DNA from: Schistosoma haematobium
Taxonomy: Eukaryota > Platyhelminthes > Trematoda > Strigeidida > Schistosomatidae
Direction: 5' to 3'
DNA: 64,000 bases
Assembly (NCBI RefSeq): GCF_000699445.3
Contig: NC_067201.1
Span: 16,299,501 to 16,363,500, forward strand
The notes beneath the pieces were generated by a model, which did no database searches, had not been told where the DNA came from, and saw only the letters and a list, made by a program, of their open reading frames with translations. This document shows positions 1-12,719 of the stretch, in pieces (the stretch's first letter is position 1; each line of letters opens with the position of its first letter). Position numbers and translations under genes: made by a program.

Positions 1-470
1 AACAAATTGAAATATTTGAAAAAGGTTTGCAAAGAAACCTGTTTCAAAAGTGAAAAGCTATAATATCACTGACTCAAAACACTATAATTTGAATATGCAA
101 AATATTGACTACAATGAGACAGGATTAATAAATAACCAGCATGAAACCTAATGATATCATTATAGCTTCATTTAAGTAATATGATTGTACATAGTTTATG
201 ATAGTCTTTCTGATAAATGTCGACTATCGTTCAACAGAAGAAATTCAAGAATGAAGAATTGATTACTAAACAATATTTCAGCTAGTTTCTACTACAAACT
301 TATATAATCTGTTATTAGAAAGGAATTCTCATTCCGTCTAAAATAAACGAATAGATTCGAGTCAGTGTAAAGCCATGAACAAAACTTATTGAACACTTCT
401 TGAATTAAGCAATAAGCATATATATGACGTTAAATGATTCACATAGTTTCGCAGAAATAAAATAACTCAC

Positions 471-533
471 CTTATCACGGGGTAAATGAAAGTGTTCACA
501 ACCATAGTCCAGAATGCATCCAAGTGGCCAACG
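471..533 (-). CDS. ZFAND1: ZFAND1-like exon 6
   Basis: 63-nt phase-0 exon between TTTTTTTCTTATAG and GTGAGT. It encodes RWPLGCILDYGCEHFHLPRD plus Lys, aligning with the HRWSIG-like stretch of ZFAND1. It is followed leftward by intron to the window edge. No further exon was recognised in 1-470. Confidence 0.8.
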
Positions 534-3500
534 CTATAAGAAAAAAACAGGATGAAAGAAAGTTTAGGAATGATACTGTTAAAAAAACATATAGCGAAAT
601 AAATTCTTTGAATGTAACTCATCAAATACTCGGCTTTGAGCCACATAGTGTTTGAGTCTGAAGGTCAGTGATATTAACCGGCTCTCCTCAAATTAAAGTA
701 GATGATAAAGTGTTAGTAGCACTGAACAACTGTTGCTTGCTAGTATAAGACCTTTCAGTACACAACTGTGAACTTTTGGTCACATATCGAATGGTTAATC
801 TTTAGGTCGTGAGGCTGTAATCCAATGGTTCACATTTGTAACTAATAATAATTTCTCTAATGGCTTTCAGAAACGGGAGCAAGATTCGAATGATGGTCGT
901 GCTATAACGTAAATTGATTAAAATCGGGATTGCATCACTGGACACTGATCAATGGTTTCGACGATCAAGTGTTCGCTGCTAGACCTGAAGGTTCTGGATT
1001 TGATCCGTAGTAGCGTCACAGGCGCGAACTGTTGAGAACTCCCAGCTTAAGACGAAATAGTTATCTAGTGCTCCTTGGTTTCGGAGTTATCAACTGAAAC
1101 CGATCCATAAATGTAATAAATGAAAGAAATCAATTACCACAAAACATCTTAGAATAAGCAATTCATGTATTACTCGACTAAAATGCTTCATGAAAAAAGG
1201 ATTTTAAAAAATTAGAGTAACCACCTTTCCAAAATACACTGAAATCATATTATTTGTTGAAAGAACCTCTGGCATAACTGACAAACGAATAACAAATCTC
1301 TCTGATTCAGGTAATTCTCTAGCACGTTGACCACCAGGCAATGCTTCCATTTTAGTTTTTAATAAAATCAACTTCGCTTTAGTGGTGCGGGCACGATCGC
1401 TTACTGGTTTGACTGATAGTGTGTCATTGGCTTTCGTTGGAATTATCGTATGTGAAATAGCTAAAAGAAACGAAAATAGGGAAATACATATAAAACAAAA
1501 CATTTACACAGTAATATCATATTATCATGTTTATACAATGACCATTGTGTGTTGTGTGGTATATGACGCAATAAAATGTATTAATGTATAAATTTACAGT
1601 AATACAACTTTCAATGAATAAAGTAAAATCAGCCTATCAGCTTAAATGTATAAATGTTTAAATTTTAAGCAATTAATCAAACATTCAAGCAACTACGCTT
1701 CAGCTTAAATTTCTATTTGAGAAGACAGATGATACTAACTCTGTACTTAGATAAAATATATAGATTGAAATTGATATATTTATTTATTCAAGTAAGATAA
1801 TCATATGATTACACACAATTGGCTGTAATTAGTAGTTTTTAGTTAAAAACATCATTACTACCAACTTCGTTCTTTAAGAGGTGATGAGCACAAGGTTAAA
1901 CAGTAAAATGTACAACTACTCAAATTTAATATTTGGTAAGTCAGTATAATTGGCACGTAACTACAGATAAAACGATATCTTTCAAATCTAACATTCAAAA
2001 CTTTTGGAAAGTCCCAAAACAACTCTCTTCAAAGTCTTTAGAAGCCCCTAAAACGCCAGGAAATGTTTTGTTCAATCATCGTCGAATAGAAGCTCCTCGG
2101 AAACATCTAGAAAACGAAGAACCATGTGTCATACCCTTGATTGGATATTTGCCTATACTGTCATTATATATAGTATTTTGCCAGAAATTTCTAGAGGTTC
2201 AAGGTCATATGTCACTCAATATCCTTAATTTTCTGTACATAAACTAACCTTGAAATAAAGCTCTAACTGGCACTTTGCATCTTTTCTCTATCGCTTCAGT
2301 CAATGTGTGGAAGTACTTTGGGGTTATCGGAAGCGGATAGGGAGGTAGTCCCGATAGCAGACTTATCAAGAACAAAAGTCCACATTCTCGAAAAACGCAA
2401 GTTTGCACGGTATAGTTTTAATATTAAAGAAACAGATTATTTTAGTGAGGGAATGGAATACTTTCCATGTTGCACAAGATAAACTTATATTAAGACGTTT
2501 GTGCATTACGGTGAGACATTAGGTAATCGAAGTAATGAGTATGTAATAGGTGGAAAAAATGTAAGGCTTATCAACAATTTTCCCTTGAATATATCATAAC
2601 AGAACTACTGAGAAAGTCGCATTATTATTAACAAGCAGATTCAAATAACTAAACTTATTGATTGAATTCTTAACTTACCATTATATTTTCAATGCAGTGA
2701 TATGTATTTTAAGTTGTTAGAGGAAACCTTGAACCTAGGTTCCATACTGGCTGGCAATTGTCAGAAAAACGTACCTGAAGGATTTAAGGAACTGATACTT
2801 CATTGAGTTCGAAGCTGCGTCACCCAAATAGCACAGTTATTATGCTGAGCGACACGAGTTTGAATCCCACAAGGAACAACAGTCCTTTCAAGATTGCACG
2901 CACATCTTGTTGATGAGTATTAACTAGTACAAAACTTAGGTTTTTCTGCCGACTACTTCCAAACAACTGACATCTTAATATGGTTCATGTGATGTCGAGT
3001 CACCAGAACTACTGGCTATATGACGATAAAATCCAATCAGAACTAATAGACTAGACAGATAAAGCGTTGATAAATACACAGCGAATAATCAATTGTTTAT
3101 GTAAAGTCCTGTAAACTTAACTTTCATACAACAGGTATATGCGATAAGGTGGCTAGAAGTGAGGCATTACTACGTGTTTAATAACCTTCATTTTCATTCT
3201 TAATTAATTATCTGATAGATGATGTATAGTTATCATAATGTTTTAGTCAGATATTATGTTAATGATTTATGTCAATGGAAATGTACAATTGATGTAGTTC
3301 TATAATTGTTAAATCGATTGCTAGTTAGTGCTGTTCTGGCAATTTGTTTGATTAAGTAATTACTATTTAAAACATTTTATTCAAGAAATTTTTAGACTGA
3401 CTTCAGTTTTAGAATTTACCAATCAAACACTTTTTTACTACTAACAACAAGCTTTCCTTAAAATCGAAAATTAAATCTCTTATCGATCAGTAGTCATGAA

Positions 3501-6500
3501 CATGAATGAATTATTATATTTACTTATCTTCAATATTTTAACAACACAATATAATAATAATTTAAGTTGTATAGGCTAGGTTGAAAATGCGGATTTTGTG
3601 ATACTGGTTAGGAATTTTAAAACTGTTGTGGATATCCAGAATGTTCCTCAAAAAAAGCACAGAGGGAACCTGAAAACGCTAGGAAACATTTTATCCAATC
3701 AGCATTCAATAACAGTTTCTCAGAAACATCTAGAAAGTGAAGAGTCATGTGTTACATTTATGATTGGATGATTACCTATCCTACTAGTGTGTTAAGTAGT
3801 GTTCCAGAAGCCCAAGATCATCCAAAATGCTATAAATACCCTCAATTTTCTGTACATAAACGAACCCTGGAGTAAAGTGTTCCTTTCATATTTCTCACTG
3901 TTTTTCTCGTGTTCAAGTAGTCGTGTAGATTTAGTCTGGGATTATTAAAAGAGCTTAGGAAACCAATTCCAGTGTTCAGTCAGATTTATTAAAAACCATC
4001 CAAAATACCTATCCACTGTGACCTAATTTTCCAGATGACGTTAACTTGCGATAAAAATTAATTTCATGTGGTAAAAACGAAAGTTTGTTGAAGTTCACAC
4101 GATTAACATTACCAGTGGCTGGAGATATTAGATGACAGGGTTCAGAATCAGTCAGTGGTGAATATGGATTCACTTGTTGCCTTATAGTGGTGCATTCTGA
4201 GTTTTTGAAAGTATTTCACATATTTTGTTCTACGAATTAATTTTTTTAAAATCTATATTTCTTCTCTCCAATCTTATCTACTACCACTAATATTGTTATT
4301 ATTTCTTATAATGTAATAGTTTTGTCCTGACAGTTTCATCTTGCTATGTTAATGTATGGTGATTTAAACCGGTGTATATGTTCTTTGACGCTTATAACTG
4401 ACTCAAGAGAAATTTATTTAGATGACTTTAAGAAGTATTATTACCTGTAATCACATTAAAATGGTTCAACCAAAACTATACATCGATGATTATAAAATAT
4501 AATTTTAGGGTAATTATTTCAATGTCTGATTTTTATTTATTTATTTATTATTAATAATATGATAAAGATTAAACTAACCATTTAATGCAGTACGATCAAC
4601 AGTTTTAAATGGTTGAATTTTATCCAGTTGATGAAGTGACTGAGTTAAACTTGAACATTGATGAACCTCCTTTTGTTTATGACTTAAAAAGAGTACAAAA
4701 ATGATGAACATTTTTAAACATTAAGTTTTAAAAAAAACATTTGCACTGGATAGTGTCCAAGTTTTAAATAACAGAATACATATATAATTTTGGTTAGTGA
4801 TCCTGATTTTGATCGCAAATCATTTATTGATCTACTTTAATAATCGGTCAGTTAAATCGTATCATTCAGCTTCGTTTTTCAACTGACATTTCACTTATTT
4901 CTTTTAAAAACTACAAATCTTGTTCTTATGTAAACTGTCATGCGCAGCAAAGAATTAAGAGTATAGTTAGCACGTACACGATTTTAATATTTCACTAGTT
5001 ATACATTTCGGTCATTTTATGCATTACGCAATCTTTAAGATCGTAACTCTTATTTGTGTTTCTCATCTTGTATGTTGGGCTGCATTGCTCTGGCATGTTT
5101 AAAGCAGACCATTTCAAATGAATTCAGACGCTTGAAATGAAGTCTATTATGAAAATTACACTATAATAAGTAGCACTCATTCATTAAATATAAATGGGAA
5201 AATAGCCGAAATTGTCGGGTATAACATATTTATTAAACATTCGAAACATTCTGTTAAAATAATTTTGTTTATTTAAAAACGGAAAAGCATATAGAGGGAT
5301 AACACACACTAACCTGGTACAAAAATTTCCATAACATCCATCACAGGATAACATTACTAGTTGTCTTTCATTACATAAATGATAATCGCAGATATTATCA
5401 TTAGCATCATCAGAACGAAATTGACTAGACCCAGAAGAAAGAATATTTATAGGAAGTAACAATAATAACATCAATCTAACCTTGAAGATTGATGACATTT
5501 GTAAGTTGAACTTGAAATTGGACAATTATGTGCAGTAATTGAACTATGAATTTTACTACAAAATAAACGGAAAATTATTTTTGTCTTCTCAAAAATAACA
5601 AATGAATGGAATTAAATTTCCTGTAAACTCAAAGGGATGAGCAAGTAAGTTATTACGTATAATTTCTTCACTAAATATTAGACTTCATGGTGCCGACAAA
5701 TATAAGTAGTATGTAACATAAATCGGGAATGGAAGACCTGACAGCAGAAGGTTAAGATGATCGAACCGAAGTGGACGGAAATAGAGAGTAATTTTATGGC
5801 AATGAAGTTTGAGACAACTGATGGAAGATTTGCAAATGAAGTACTGAACGTATGGTTTTCGCATTTGATGAAAGTACTCTGTAATTTTATGTTAAAATAG
5901 GATTAGTCCTCCCCACCTGTTTTCGATCACAACACTGTTACTAAAATGTTAACCTGATTTTATTGATAATTGGATATGCTGTCTTAAAATTCCACCTATG
6001 TGTGCAGAGTCTGTTACTAGACGTAATAAATAATATATAAGTGACTGATATGAACTCTTTCTTAACCGTAAATGGTTATTGACTTGACTTCTTGGTATAT
6101 GATTGGTTGTAACCAGGATCTGAACTATCATTATATGAACATTTGTTTCGACTATCATTTTTCCTAACCTGATTGACCTCTCCCATTTGCGCATCAATTT
6201 TCCGCAACGAACAAACCTATCTTTTTTGTCGAACGCGTCGTAGAACATTTCCATTCGTATCAATGCTTGTAGACAGTGGTCGATACAGGATTCACACATG
6301 TGTTCTGACAGTTTAAGATTATTGGCATACACAGTTGATTAGCTGAACCAGTTGTTAAGCACCTGACTTTACACACCAAACAATTTTATCTCGCTGTTCT
6401 AATGAGATATGCTAACTTGAACTGATGCATACATATACCAGGTCCTACACTGTGTATGAATGAAAGGCATTACGAACGCTAAACATAAGTGAGAATCGAA

Positions 6501-9500
6501 TTCGATTTTGGAATACTCGTACTCACGCAGAAAGTAAACTGAATGGAACTTCTGTCTGATTTAAGTTGATAGTGTTACGCGTAGGCCTTGGTCTAGTGAT
6601 TTCATGCTTGGAGTCATTTTTGAAGTGAAAAGAGATGTGAATTCTAATATCAAAATAAATCGAAGTTGACTGCTTTAATTAGATGCTAGATTTAAATTAA
6701 ATGACAATCCCGTAACCCTTGGTTTTGAAGTACTTTCAAGGTTGTTATGAAACTACCCTAAAACTAAATGAAAGCCACGACCGTTGCTGCTACCTTGATG
6801 TGGTGGTCGGGTGTGCCTATTGTGATGAACCCATCGAGCTATACTGACTGGAACAATCGTTCCTCAAGGTCCTACCATGCCAGACAGGTCGGTTGAAGAG
6901 CGGTAAAACTAAAAGCAGCAAACACAAAGTCCGAGGACGAAGTCGCACTGCTGACTCTATGGAGCTGTGACGGCACTAAGATATTTCCCTCAGACAACCA
7001 GCATAATAGCGATGCTGTCTTGCCACAAAGGAGGGGTGAGGTTAGAAAAGGTTGACCCTAATAATGTACACCTCACCTTATCCCAAGGATATCCATCTTC
7101 GGCGGTAAGGTCTCAACAAGCACGGAGCTAACAAGAAAATTACCCACAAGAGGGTCGCGTGTGACCGGCCTCAAGTAGTAGTCCCTTGAAAACTGCGGTC
7201 ACACACTCAGGTCAACTAGTTTAGCTCCAGCCCAATTTCCTTTCCAGGTACCCCCAGAAGAACCCTTCCACGAAGTGGGCAACCGAGAAATGATAACCAC
7301 CCTCATACCTCCAACAGCGATCAAGATCATTCATAATCAATTTCCTTCTTCAATTCCTGTTATTCCACCTACGTCAACTTCCAATTCTAAATTTCCTCTT
7401 TGAACTTCGTCCTCATAACCGACGATTATAGTGCGCGAAGCACTGTCCCAGGTCATTCGCTTGACCTCACCTAGCCAAAACGGTGATCCGACGAGATCCA
7501 TCCCCTGTTTATCTGGTGACCTGATGGCGAATTCTCATGAAATAGTGGGTGCAAACATAGCACTAAATATGCAAGCAGAACAAACACTATTAGAACGGAT
7601 CCCAGACATAGTACTTGTAGTAGGTGACTGTTAGCGGAACATAGACTGGATTAAAGCAAGCTCAATGCACGATTGCTTTGGTGCACGCTGATTGACTAAT
7701 TCTTATCCAATCAGCACTAGTCGATAGTTGGAGAATACTCTAGAATCTTCTCATGTAAAAAACTGTAAATATACTGACGTTTTCTCTATTGTGCTTCTGA
7801 CTTGCTTCTTAGTTCCATCTAACCTTGTTATTTGGAATATAATCTCTTTCCTGTTCAACCGTGTTTTGATTTGGGGACTTGTCGAGTGAATCGGTGTCCG
7901 AGAATACTAAGCAATAGGAATAGCTGGGTCATAACCGTAAGAAAAGAGATTTATAACAGTGACTTTAATGCCCAAATAGGTAGCTTCAACCAATCAGAAA
8001 GACATTTAGGTGAGTACTTTGATATTCCGGCTCAGTGAACAGATAATAGTGACCGTCTGCTGCAACAAGCACTTATTTTAAGCATAAGTAGAGACATTGT
8101 CTAAAATGGCGACCCGCTGCGCCGAACCAACGATGGGCTCAAATAGACCATATTGCCATCAGTCATCGTTGGAGAAGCTTGCTTGATAGAAGACTGTCAT
8201 TTGTTCTGGAGTACATATTTAGACTTTGATCATGCTCTAATACAAGCACGCATTTGCTTGCGCTTCACTGGACGCAGAAAAACCACATTAAAAAGATCGA
8301 TTACAATTGAACTCAGAGAAGAGAAAGCTAAAAGTAGATTCCAGGAACAACTGGGGTCACACTTAAGCAGTTCACTTATATTGGAAGTCTGATTAGTCCT
8401 AATGAGTTGATGTCTGACGAAATCTTTGTACGGATTCAAAATACTGTTTGGCAAATGTGAGACATCCGTATACCAATTAAAGGACGAATATACTGCGCAG
8501 CAGTTTGTTCTGTTCTACATTACGGATGAGAAACGTGGTCATCAAGAGGAGATGATACTCGCAAGTTACTAGTATTTGACCACAGATGTCTTAGAAATAT
8601 TGCTCATATCTGCTGGGATCATCAGGTAAGTAATGGTGAGGTTAGACTCAGGCTATTAGGATATAATGATGAGTCAGTTGATGAGGTTGTGAATCTTCAT
8701 CGACTGAGATAGTTGAGTCACGTATTACGCATACACAACCGCCGACTACCACGGCGCGCAATGCTGACTGGTACTGGAGACGGATGGAAGAAAGTTAGGA
8801 GGGCTAAACCAAAACGTGGCATCAGTCCTTGAAGTCACTAACTTCTGATCTGGGCCATGTTGGTAGATGAAAACTATTTGGTTGGGGTCCAAGCGACTAT
8901 CGTAACCAATGGTCGGAGACTGTGATGGACTTGGCTCAGAATCGACCACAGTGGAGTAGGTGTATACATTCTTTGTCTTCCCCTAAACTGAGATTAGAAT
9001 TGCTTTATGCCTTGCTTTCGATGAGCTAATTCTTTCGTCATGTATTAGATCCGTATACACCACCTTTCTTTCATATATTACTACCACTGAAGTAACTACT
9101 TCTATGAATTTGGTGTTTATCTTGTTGTGCTAATGAGGTGGGACAACTTGGAGCGATGCATATATGTGCTTGGTCCTACGTTGTGACTGACTAACTGAAA
9201 TACTTTAAACTTCTATAATCTACTACTATAATCTATATAAGAATCACTTGATTGAGAAACGTGTTCATAATTAAATAAAAGGTGATAAAATACACCAAAC
9301 TGTTATTATCTTTAATTTATGCTATAAATGACCTATGTCCATCATCACCAAAATATTCTCTTTGAAATTTGCTAATTGGATGATGGGAGGAATACAGATA
9401 AGTTTTTTATGGTAATAAATTACATTATGCTCAGTATTTACATTATATAAATAATGCTTGTTAATTGGATTATTACTCAATAGGTAAATTTAAATATTCT

Positions 9501-11153
9501 GCCGAAACTGCGTTCAATGAGCTGGGTATTAACACCATGGAGCTTTCATTGTCCTTGTGAGCAACATTGACACTTTTTCTGACATTGTTTGCACATTCAT
9601 TTTGATTGCCTTTCACGTCAACCACATTTTGGACCTTATATTTACTTAGGATTACTTCTAATCGGAAAACTGGGTCTATTTCAACGCCTAATGATTGCTG
9701 ACTGCACTAAGTGACGAATTTTCAAACATTCTCCCGTTTGCTTCGCTTCTAACCAAAATTTTAATGTTTTCCCAGTGGTCTACAGGTACTGATATATATA
9801 TATATATATATGTACATCGTGGCGTTTGACAGACAAGTGATGTTTATTTACAATGGGATGAAGAGGGCTGATGATGTTTAAAGAGACAATGAAGGCTTGA
9901 CGGTTAAAATGTCAAGATCAGAGAACTCAACTTTAACAAAATAATTCTTTTCTAACATCTTAAATATTCTATTTGAAGAATATGTAGTAACAGGAATCGC
10001 AAATCCTATATCAGATTAAAACTTAGGACGTTTGGAAAATTTAAAAATTATTTGAAGTCAGAGTTTGATTTGGAGTATAAGACCATAAATAACTTACCAA
10101 AAGACACGATCACAGTGTTCACAATGAATGGGTAGAAAATCTGAAGAAGAAAAACTACTCTAGAACATTTTTTACTGAATTTATATATCATGAAACTATA
10201 TGACGACACTTTAAATGGAAAAAGTTTACCAAGTGGTAATTTTACGACTTTTTTCGAACACCTGACGTTAGAAAGTGACTTGGTATAAAAACTAACAACA
10301 CACCGCAAATTTCAACATAACGAGAGTGTTCTAAATAGCAGAAACACTTGTTAGTATAATGGTTTGTGCCGATTGTTGAATTTTGTGCTCTACATTACGC
10401 AATGACCCTAGACACCGAAAATCACGAAGCACACCTCATTAAACGACTCAGATCAACAGTCAGTGACTCCATGAACTGGTACTATTTTCCGGTATGGCTA
10501 CCTTAGATTTTTTCTGAACTAAATTCCATTTAAGTTGAGTAGAGGAGTATGATCCGTTTTTGGTTAGCAACCTAATAGCCCAATCACACAACAGTTTGTA
10601 AATGTTGGGCCAGTTTCCTGTTTAGAAGACTAGATTGTCTGCAGACGAGCCTATTGAAGCTGATGAACTACAAGTTAATTACATGTGATACGAGGTACTC
10701 AATAATAAATTTTAAGCATACAACAGGACTCAACTATGAGGATAATACCTTCCACATGATCCTAACGAAGACGACCAATGCCTTTACGAAAGACTGTTTA
10801 ACAAATTTTTGATCAACCCAAGTTTTCATTCGTCTTAATATAATTCTGTAGTAAAAAAATGAACTTATCTACCAAGAAGTAAAAATATGTATACAGCTAA
10901 AAGTCTATTTACTAAGGTGCATACTACTCGTTCCAGGTCGCTGTCCACTTAATTTGGTTGTTATGAGTAAGATTTTTTACAGGTGAGAAATTTAAGATTA
11001 TTGGAATCTAATTTTAGTTAGATTAGTGAATACTTATCAAAAATTGAAATTATTCATTCAGCTACCTTATTTTTAGACAAAAAGCGAGGAATACTTACCC
11101 AACTGTCTGCAATCCTTTTCAGAACAATGAGCCCCAATATTTAGTTCAGTCAT
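471..11153 (-). CDS. ZFAND1: ZFAND1-like AN1 zinc-finger protein, six visible exons, 3' end beyond left edge
   Basis: Spliced minus-strand gene. Visible exons, 5' to 3': 11153-11099, 10140-10098, 5424-5314, 4682-4579, 1460-1225, 533-471. All have GT/AG borders and agreeing phases, giving about 204 aa without a stop. The start MTELNIGAHC resembles the ZFAND1 N-terminus. Residues 10-33 hold a first AN1 half (C-x4-C-x9-C-x2-C-x4-C). A second AN1 finger near residues 44-82 is complete, with C-x4-C-x9-C-x2-C-x4-C-x2-H-x5-H-x-C across the exon 3/4 junction. The later part (KLILLKTKM, LPESERFVIRL, KRWPLG) matches the ZFAND1 ubiquitin-like C-terminal region. Family knowledge: human ZFAND1 (about 268 aa) brings p97/VCP and the proteasome to arsenite-induced stress granules. 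Inference: same role here. The last exon(s), about 60 aa by comparison, lie left of position 471, probably outside the window. The H/H/C half of finger 1 was not found. Confidence 0.85.
925..1110 (+). repeat. Decayed SINE/hammerhead-family copy in ZFAND1 intron
   Basis: The stretch resembles the tRNA-like plus hammerhead family seen intact at 37.9-38.3 kb: a B-box-like GGATTTGATCC, then CTGTTGAGAACTCCC, GACGAAATAG and CTAGTGCTCCTTGG in the same order. The core is mutated (GAAAT, CTGTTGAGA), so no activity is expected. Confidence 0.5.
1225..1460 (-). CDS. ZFAND1: ZFAND1-like exon 5
   Basis: 236 nt, acceptor TTTCGTTTCTTTTAG, donor GTGGTT. It encodes 78 residues: KAKLILLKTKMEALPGG, LPESERFVIRLSV and NNMISVYFGK. 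This corresponds to the linker and the first strands of the ubiquitin-like domain. The apparent signal peptide in the longer open frame up to 1503 is intron sequence. Confidence 0.85.
1960..2290 (+). repeat. LTR-like dispersed repeat, copy 1
   Basis: About 330 bp sharing clear homology with 3600-3930 in direct orientation, including AGGAAA(T/C)(G/A)TTTT, AAACATCTAGAAA and TTTTCTGTACATAAAC. It ends near an AATAAAG. This is compatible with solo-LTR or non-coding retroelement ends. The open frame at 1933-2247 is not conserved in the partner. Confidence 0.45.
2700..2890 (-). repeat. Degraded S-alpha-like SINE
   Basis: The same block order as the good copy at 59.8-60.1 kb, read on the plus strand: CCTAGGTTCCATACTGGCTGGCAA, GTACCTG, GATTCGATCC-like GAGTTCGAAGC, GCGTCACCCA. 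Identity is low. It lies in ZFAND1 intron 5. Confidence 0.45.
3600..3930 (+). repeat. LTR-like dispersed repeat, copy 2
   Basis: Direct-repeat partner of 1960-2290. It contains GCTATAAATACC about 40 bp before the shared TTTTCTGTACATAAAC, as expected of a promoter-containing LTR. No coding region was recognised between the two copies. Confidence 0.45.
4579..4682 (-). CDS. ZFAND1: ZFAND1-like exon 4
   Basis: 104 nt, donor GTTAGT. The split Ser codon (AG+T) is followed by HKQKEVHQC, which supplies the final His, His and Cys of AN1 finger 2 at exact family spacing. This validates the junction. A hydrophilic linker (DKIQPFKTVDRTALN) follows. Confidence 0.85.
5314..5424 (-). CDS. ZFAND1: ZFAND1-like exon 3
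   Basis: 111 nt, acceptor TTCTTCTGGGTCTAG, donor GTTAGT. It encodes 36 residues ending CNERQLVMLSCDGCYGNFCT, most of AN1 finger 2. It can join exon 2 directly in phase (TG+T = Cys), but then finger 1 lacks its H/H/C half. A skipped phase-preserving exon remains possible. Confidence 0.8.
6778..9205 (+). mobile_element. RTE-clade non-LTR retrotransposon, internally deleted
   Basis: Decayed element in ZFAND1 intron 2. Endonuclease remnant near 7961-8037 (SDFNAQIGSFNQSERHLGEY) and further endonuclease-linker remnants at 8150-8350. At about 8355 the frame jumps to the reverse-transcriptase C-terminal region: FTYIGSLISPNE, RIYCAAVCSVLHYG, VFDHRCLRNIAHICW, DEVVNLHRLR, LPRRAMLTGTGDGWKKV. The catalytic palm (YxDD block) is missing. 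Many stops. The 3' end is near TGACTGACTAACTGAA. An AT-rich block at 7690-7800 may be another insertion. Confidence 0.75.
9792..9811. repeat. (TA)n microsatellite
   Basis: About ten AT units. Confidence 0.95.
10098..10140 (-). CDS. ZFAND1: ZFAND1-like exon 2
   Basis: 43-nt exon between a TTTTTCTTCTTCAG acceptor and a GTAAGT donor. With the phase-1 base of exon 1 it reads DFLPIHCEHCDRVF, and the split Cys codon is completed downstream. This is the core of AN1 finger 1, so the small size is real and not noise. Confidence 0.85.
11099..11153 (-). CDS. ZFAND1: ZFAND1-like exon 1
   Basis: 55 nt encoding 18 residues from ATG at 11153 plus one base. It ends at a GTAAGT donor. It contains the first two Cys of AN1 finger 1 (AHCSEKDC). 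A CTTCTCTTTAG acceptor-like tract lies five bases upstream of the ATG. Confidence 0.85.
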
Positions 11154-11169
11154 TATACCTAAAGAGAAG

Positions 11170-12340
11170 TGTGATGCCAGTTATATTGGCTGCACACAAA
11201 TGAACATATATAGTAAAATCGAGAATAGAATCGGATACATGAAAAGACGTAAATAACTAAATTCCCACTAAAAATCTTAACTAAATACCATTTTCTATAC
11301 TTGGCTTTGATTAATACCGTGCGAAGGGGTATTGATACCGTCCGAATTATTAAAGTGGGGTACATGAAAAGAGGATTGAACCTGAAATCTGGTTAAAACT
11401 TTAGCGTTTTAATAACTGGTGCACTGCTTGAGACGTATGTGTTTATGACATGGAAAGCAAGATTTACAAGGTTGATTTGCTAAAAATCAAGAAAAATTGG
11501 AGAGAAGCACTGGGTGGTGTTGTACAAAAAGGTGCATACTAAGGTTTATTGAAGCACAAACCATACGAAAATTCAAACCCCCTCTGTGTATTCAAAAAAA
11601 TTGTTCTCATCTTAAACCTACCCTGATACTATTAGCTTATTGTCCAGAGTGATGAGGTTTCAAATTGTCTTCACATTATTTCTTTATCCTTATTTCCTCT
11701 TATCCTCCATTTCTAGTCTAGTTGACCTTTCATTTTTGTATATAAATGGTCTTAACAAGTATATTTGTGATCAGATTGTTCGAAATGTATTACGCTAATG
11801 TATCATGGTTCTGATGATCTTCGTATTCTCATTACACTATCGAAATTTACCAAAGGGACTAATTGTTTTAGAACGATAATAATTTCAATGGATGGAAACT
11901 TATCATAAGATTAGGTATACTTTTTTATCGAGTTATCAATAACTCCTGGGTAATATTTGGCCTTAAACGATTACTCATAATTTTATATGCAACAATTTTC
12001 TTTATAGTGATCCAATTTGTCGAAAGTTCCACGAGGACAAGCGAGTAACTAACATATTTTATGGACTATTTTGTCTCAGTGAATCTAATTTCCAATGTGG
12101 ATGTTCCTTACGTACCATATTACTTTGAGTAGCTGTCTGTAAGCATTCATGGGTAAAAATAAAATGCGATGACTTTTTGCTTTGCACGGACGCAAAAGTT
12201 GTCAAGTTTAGAGATGACGACTGTTTTAGCTTCACATTTCTTAGAACTAGCTAGGTTTTTAAAGTTCATTTCCATTACAAACCTTCTTATAAGACGAGTC
12301 AGGTATCTAGTGTCGTTTCCGCAGTGAACGACATATTTTG
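11170..12340. other. Upstream region of ZFAND1, no gene seen
   Basis: AT-rich sequence with no convincing exon on either strand. It should hold the ZFAND1 promoter or 5' untranslated sequence, but no motif is clear enough to name. Confidence 0.4.
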
Positions 12341-12344
12341 CTTC

Positions 12345-12707
12345 TATTTATTTATTTTAACACATAGATATTGGTACAAGGAAGCACCAAATACATATGC
12401 GCCACACAGATCTCATTTGATAAGTGTGAGGGCTGTGATACTGCTCGGGTGCCCAAACCAAAGCAGGTGGTTCTCTTAGGGGGCCACACCCGGAGCTTTC
12501 GACCTAAAGGTCTGATCCACAAGGCAGTGGAGCATCGTAAGGAGATGCAGTCCCATGGTGGCCGGTGACCAACGATTGGTTCATACGCCATTTGTTCCTC
12601 CGGGATATTGAAACCCATGTGCACCACTGATTTGGAATCAGGCTTTTTCAACTCCCTTGGGAGATGACCCTCCTCACTCTCGGCCATACCAGGGCATTTG
12701 GGGGCCT
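12345..12707 (-). repeat. SINE-like repeat with (AAAT)n tail, short variant (copy A)
   Basis: Shares GGTACAAGGA(A/G)GCACCAAA, GGTGGTTCTCTTAGGGGGCC and GGAGATGCAGTCCCATGG with copies at 29.05, 36.65 and 63.6 kb. On the minus strand the 3' end is TTAAAATAAATAAATA, an A-rich retroposon tail. The 5' part differs from the other copies and is shorter. The open frame on this strand is shared by all copies but degenerate, so I do not call it a protein. Confidence 0.7.
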
Positions 12708-12719
12708 ATGTATCTAGTT

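Noticed and set aside
1461..1503. Signal peptide MFCFICISLFSFLLAI on the minus-strand frame
   Set aside because: It is the polypyrimidine tract and acceptor of ZFAND1 exon 5 read through; homology and phase start at 1460.
5425..5525. Hydrophobic N-terminus MSNFKFNLQMSSIF ahead of the second AN1 finger
   Set aside because: Intron sequence upstream of a good acceptor at 5425-5426; the true start is exon 1 at 11153.
7431..7634. Independent gene from frame 7431-7634
   Set aside because: Lies within the RTE element and has no separate support.
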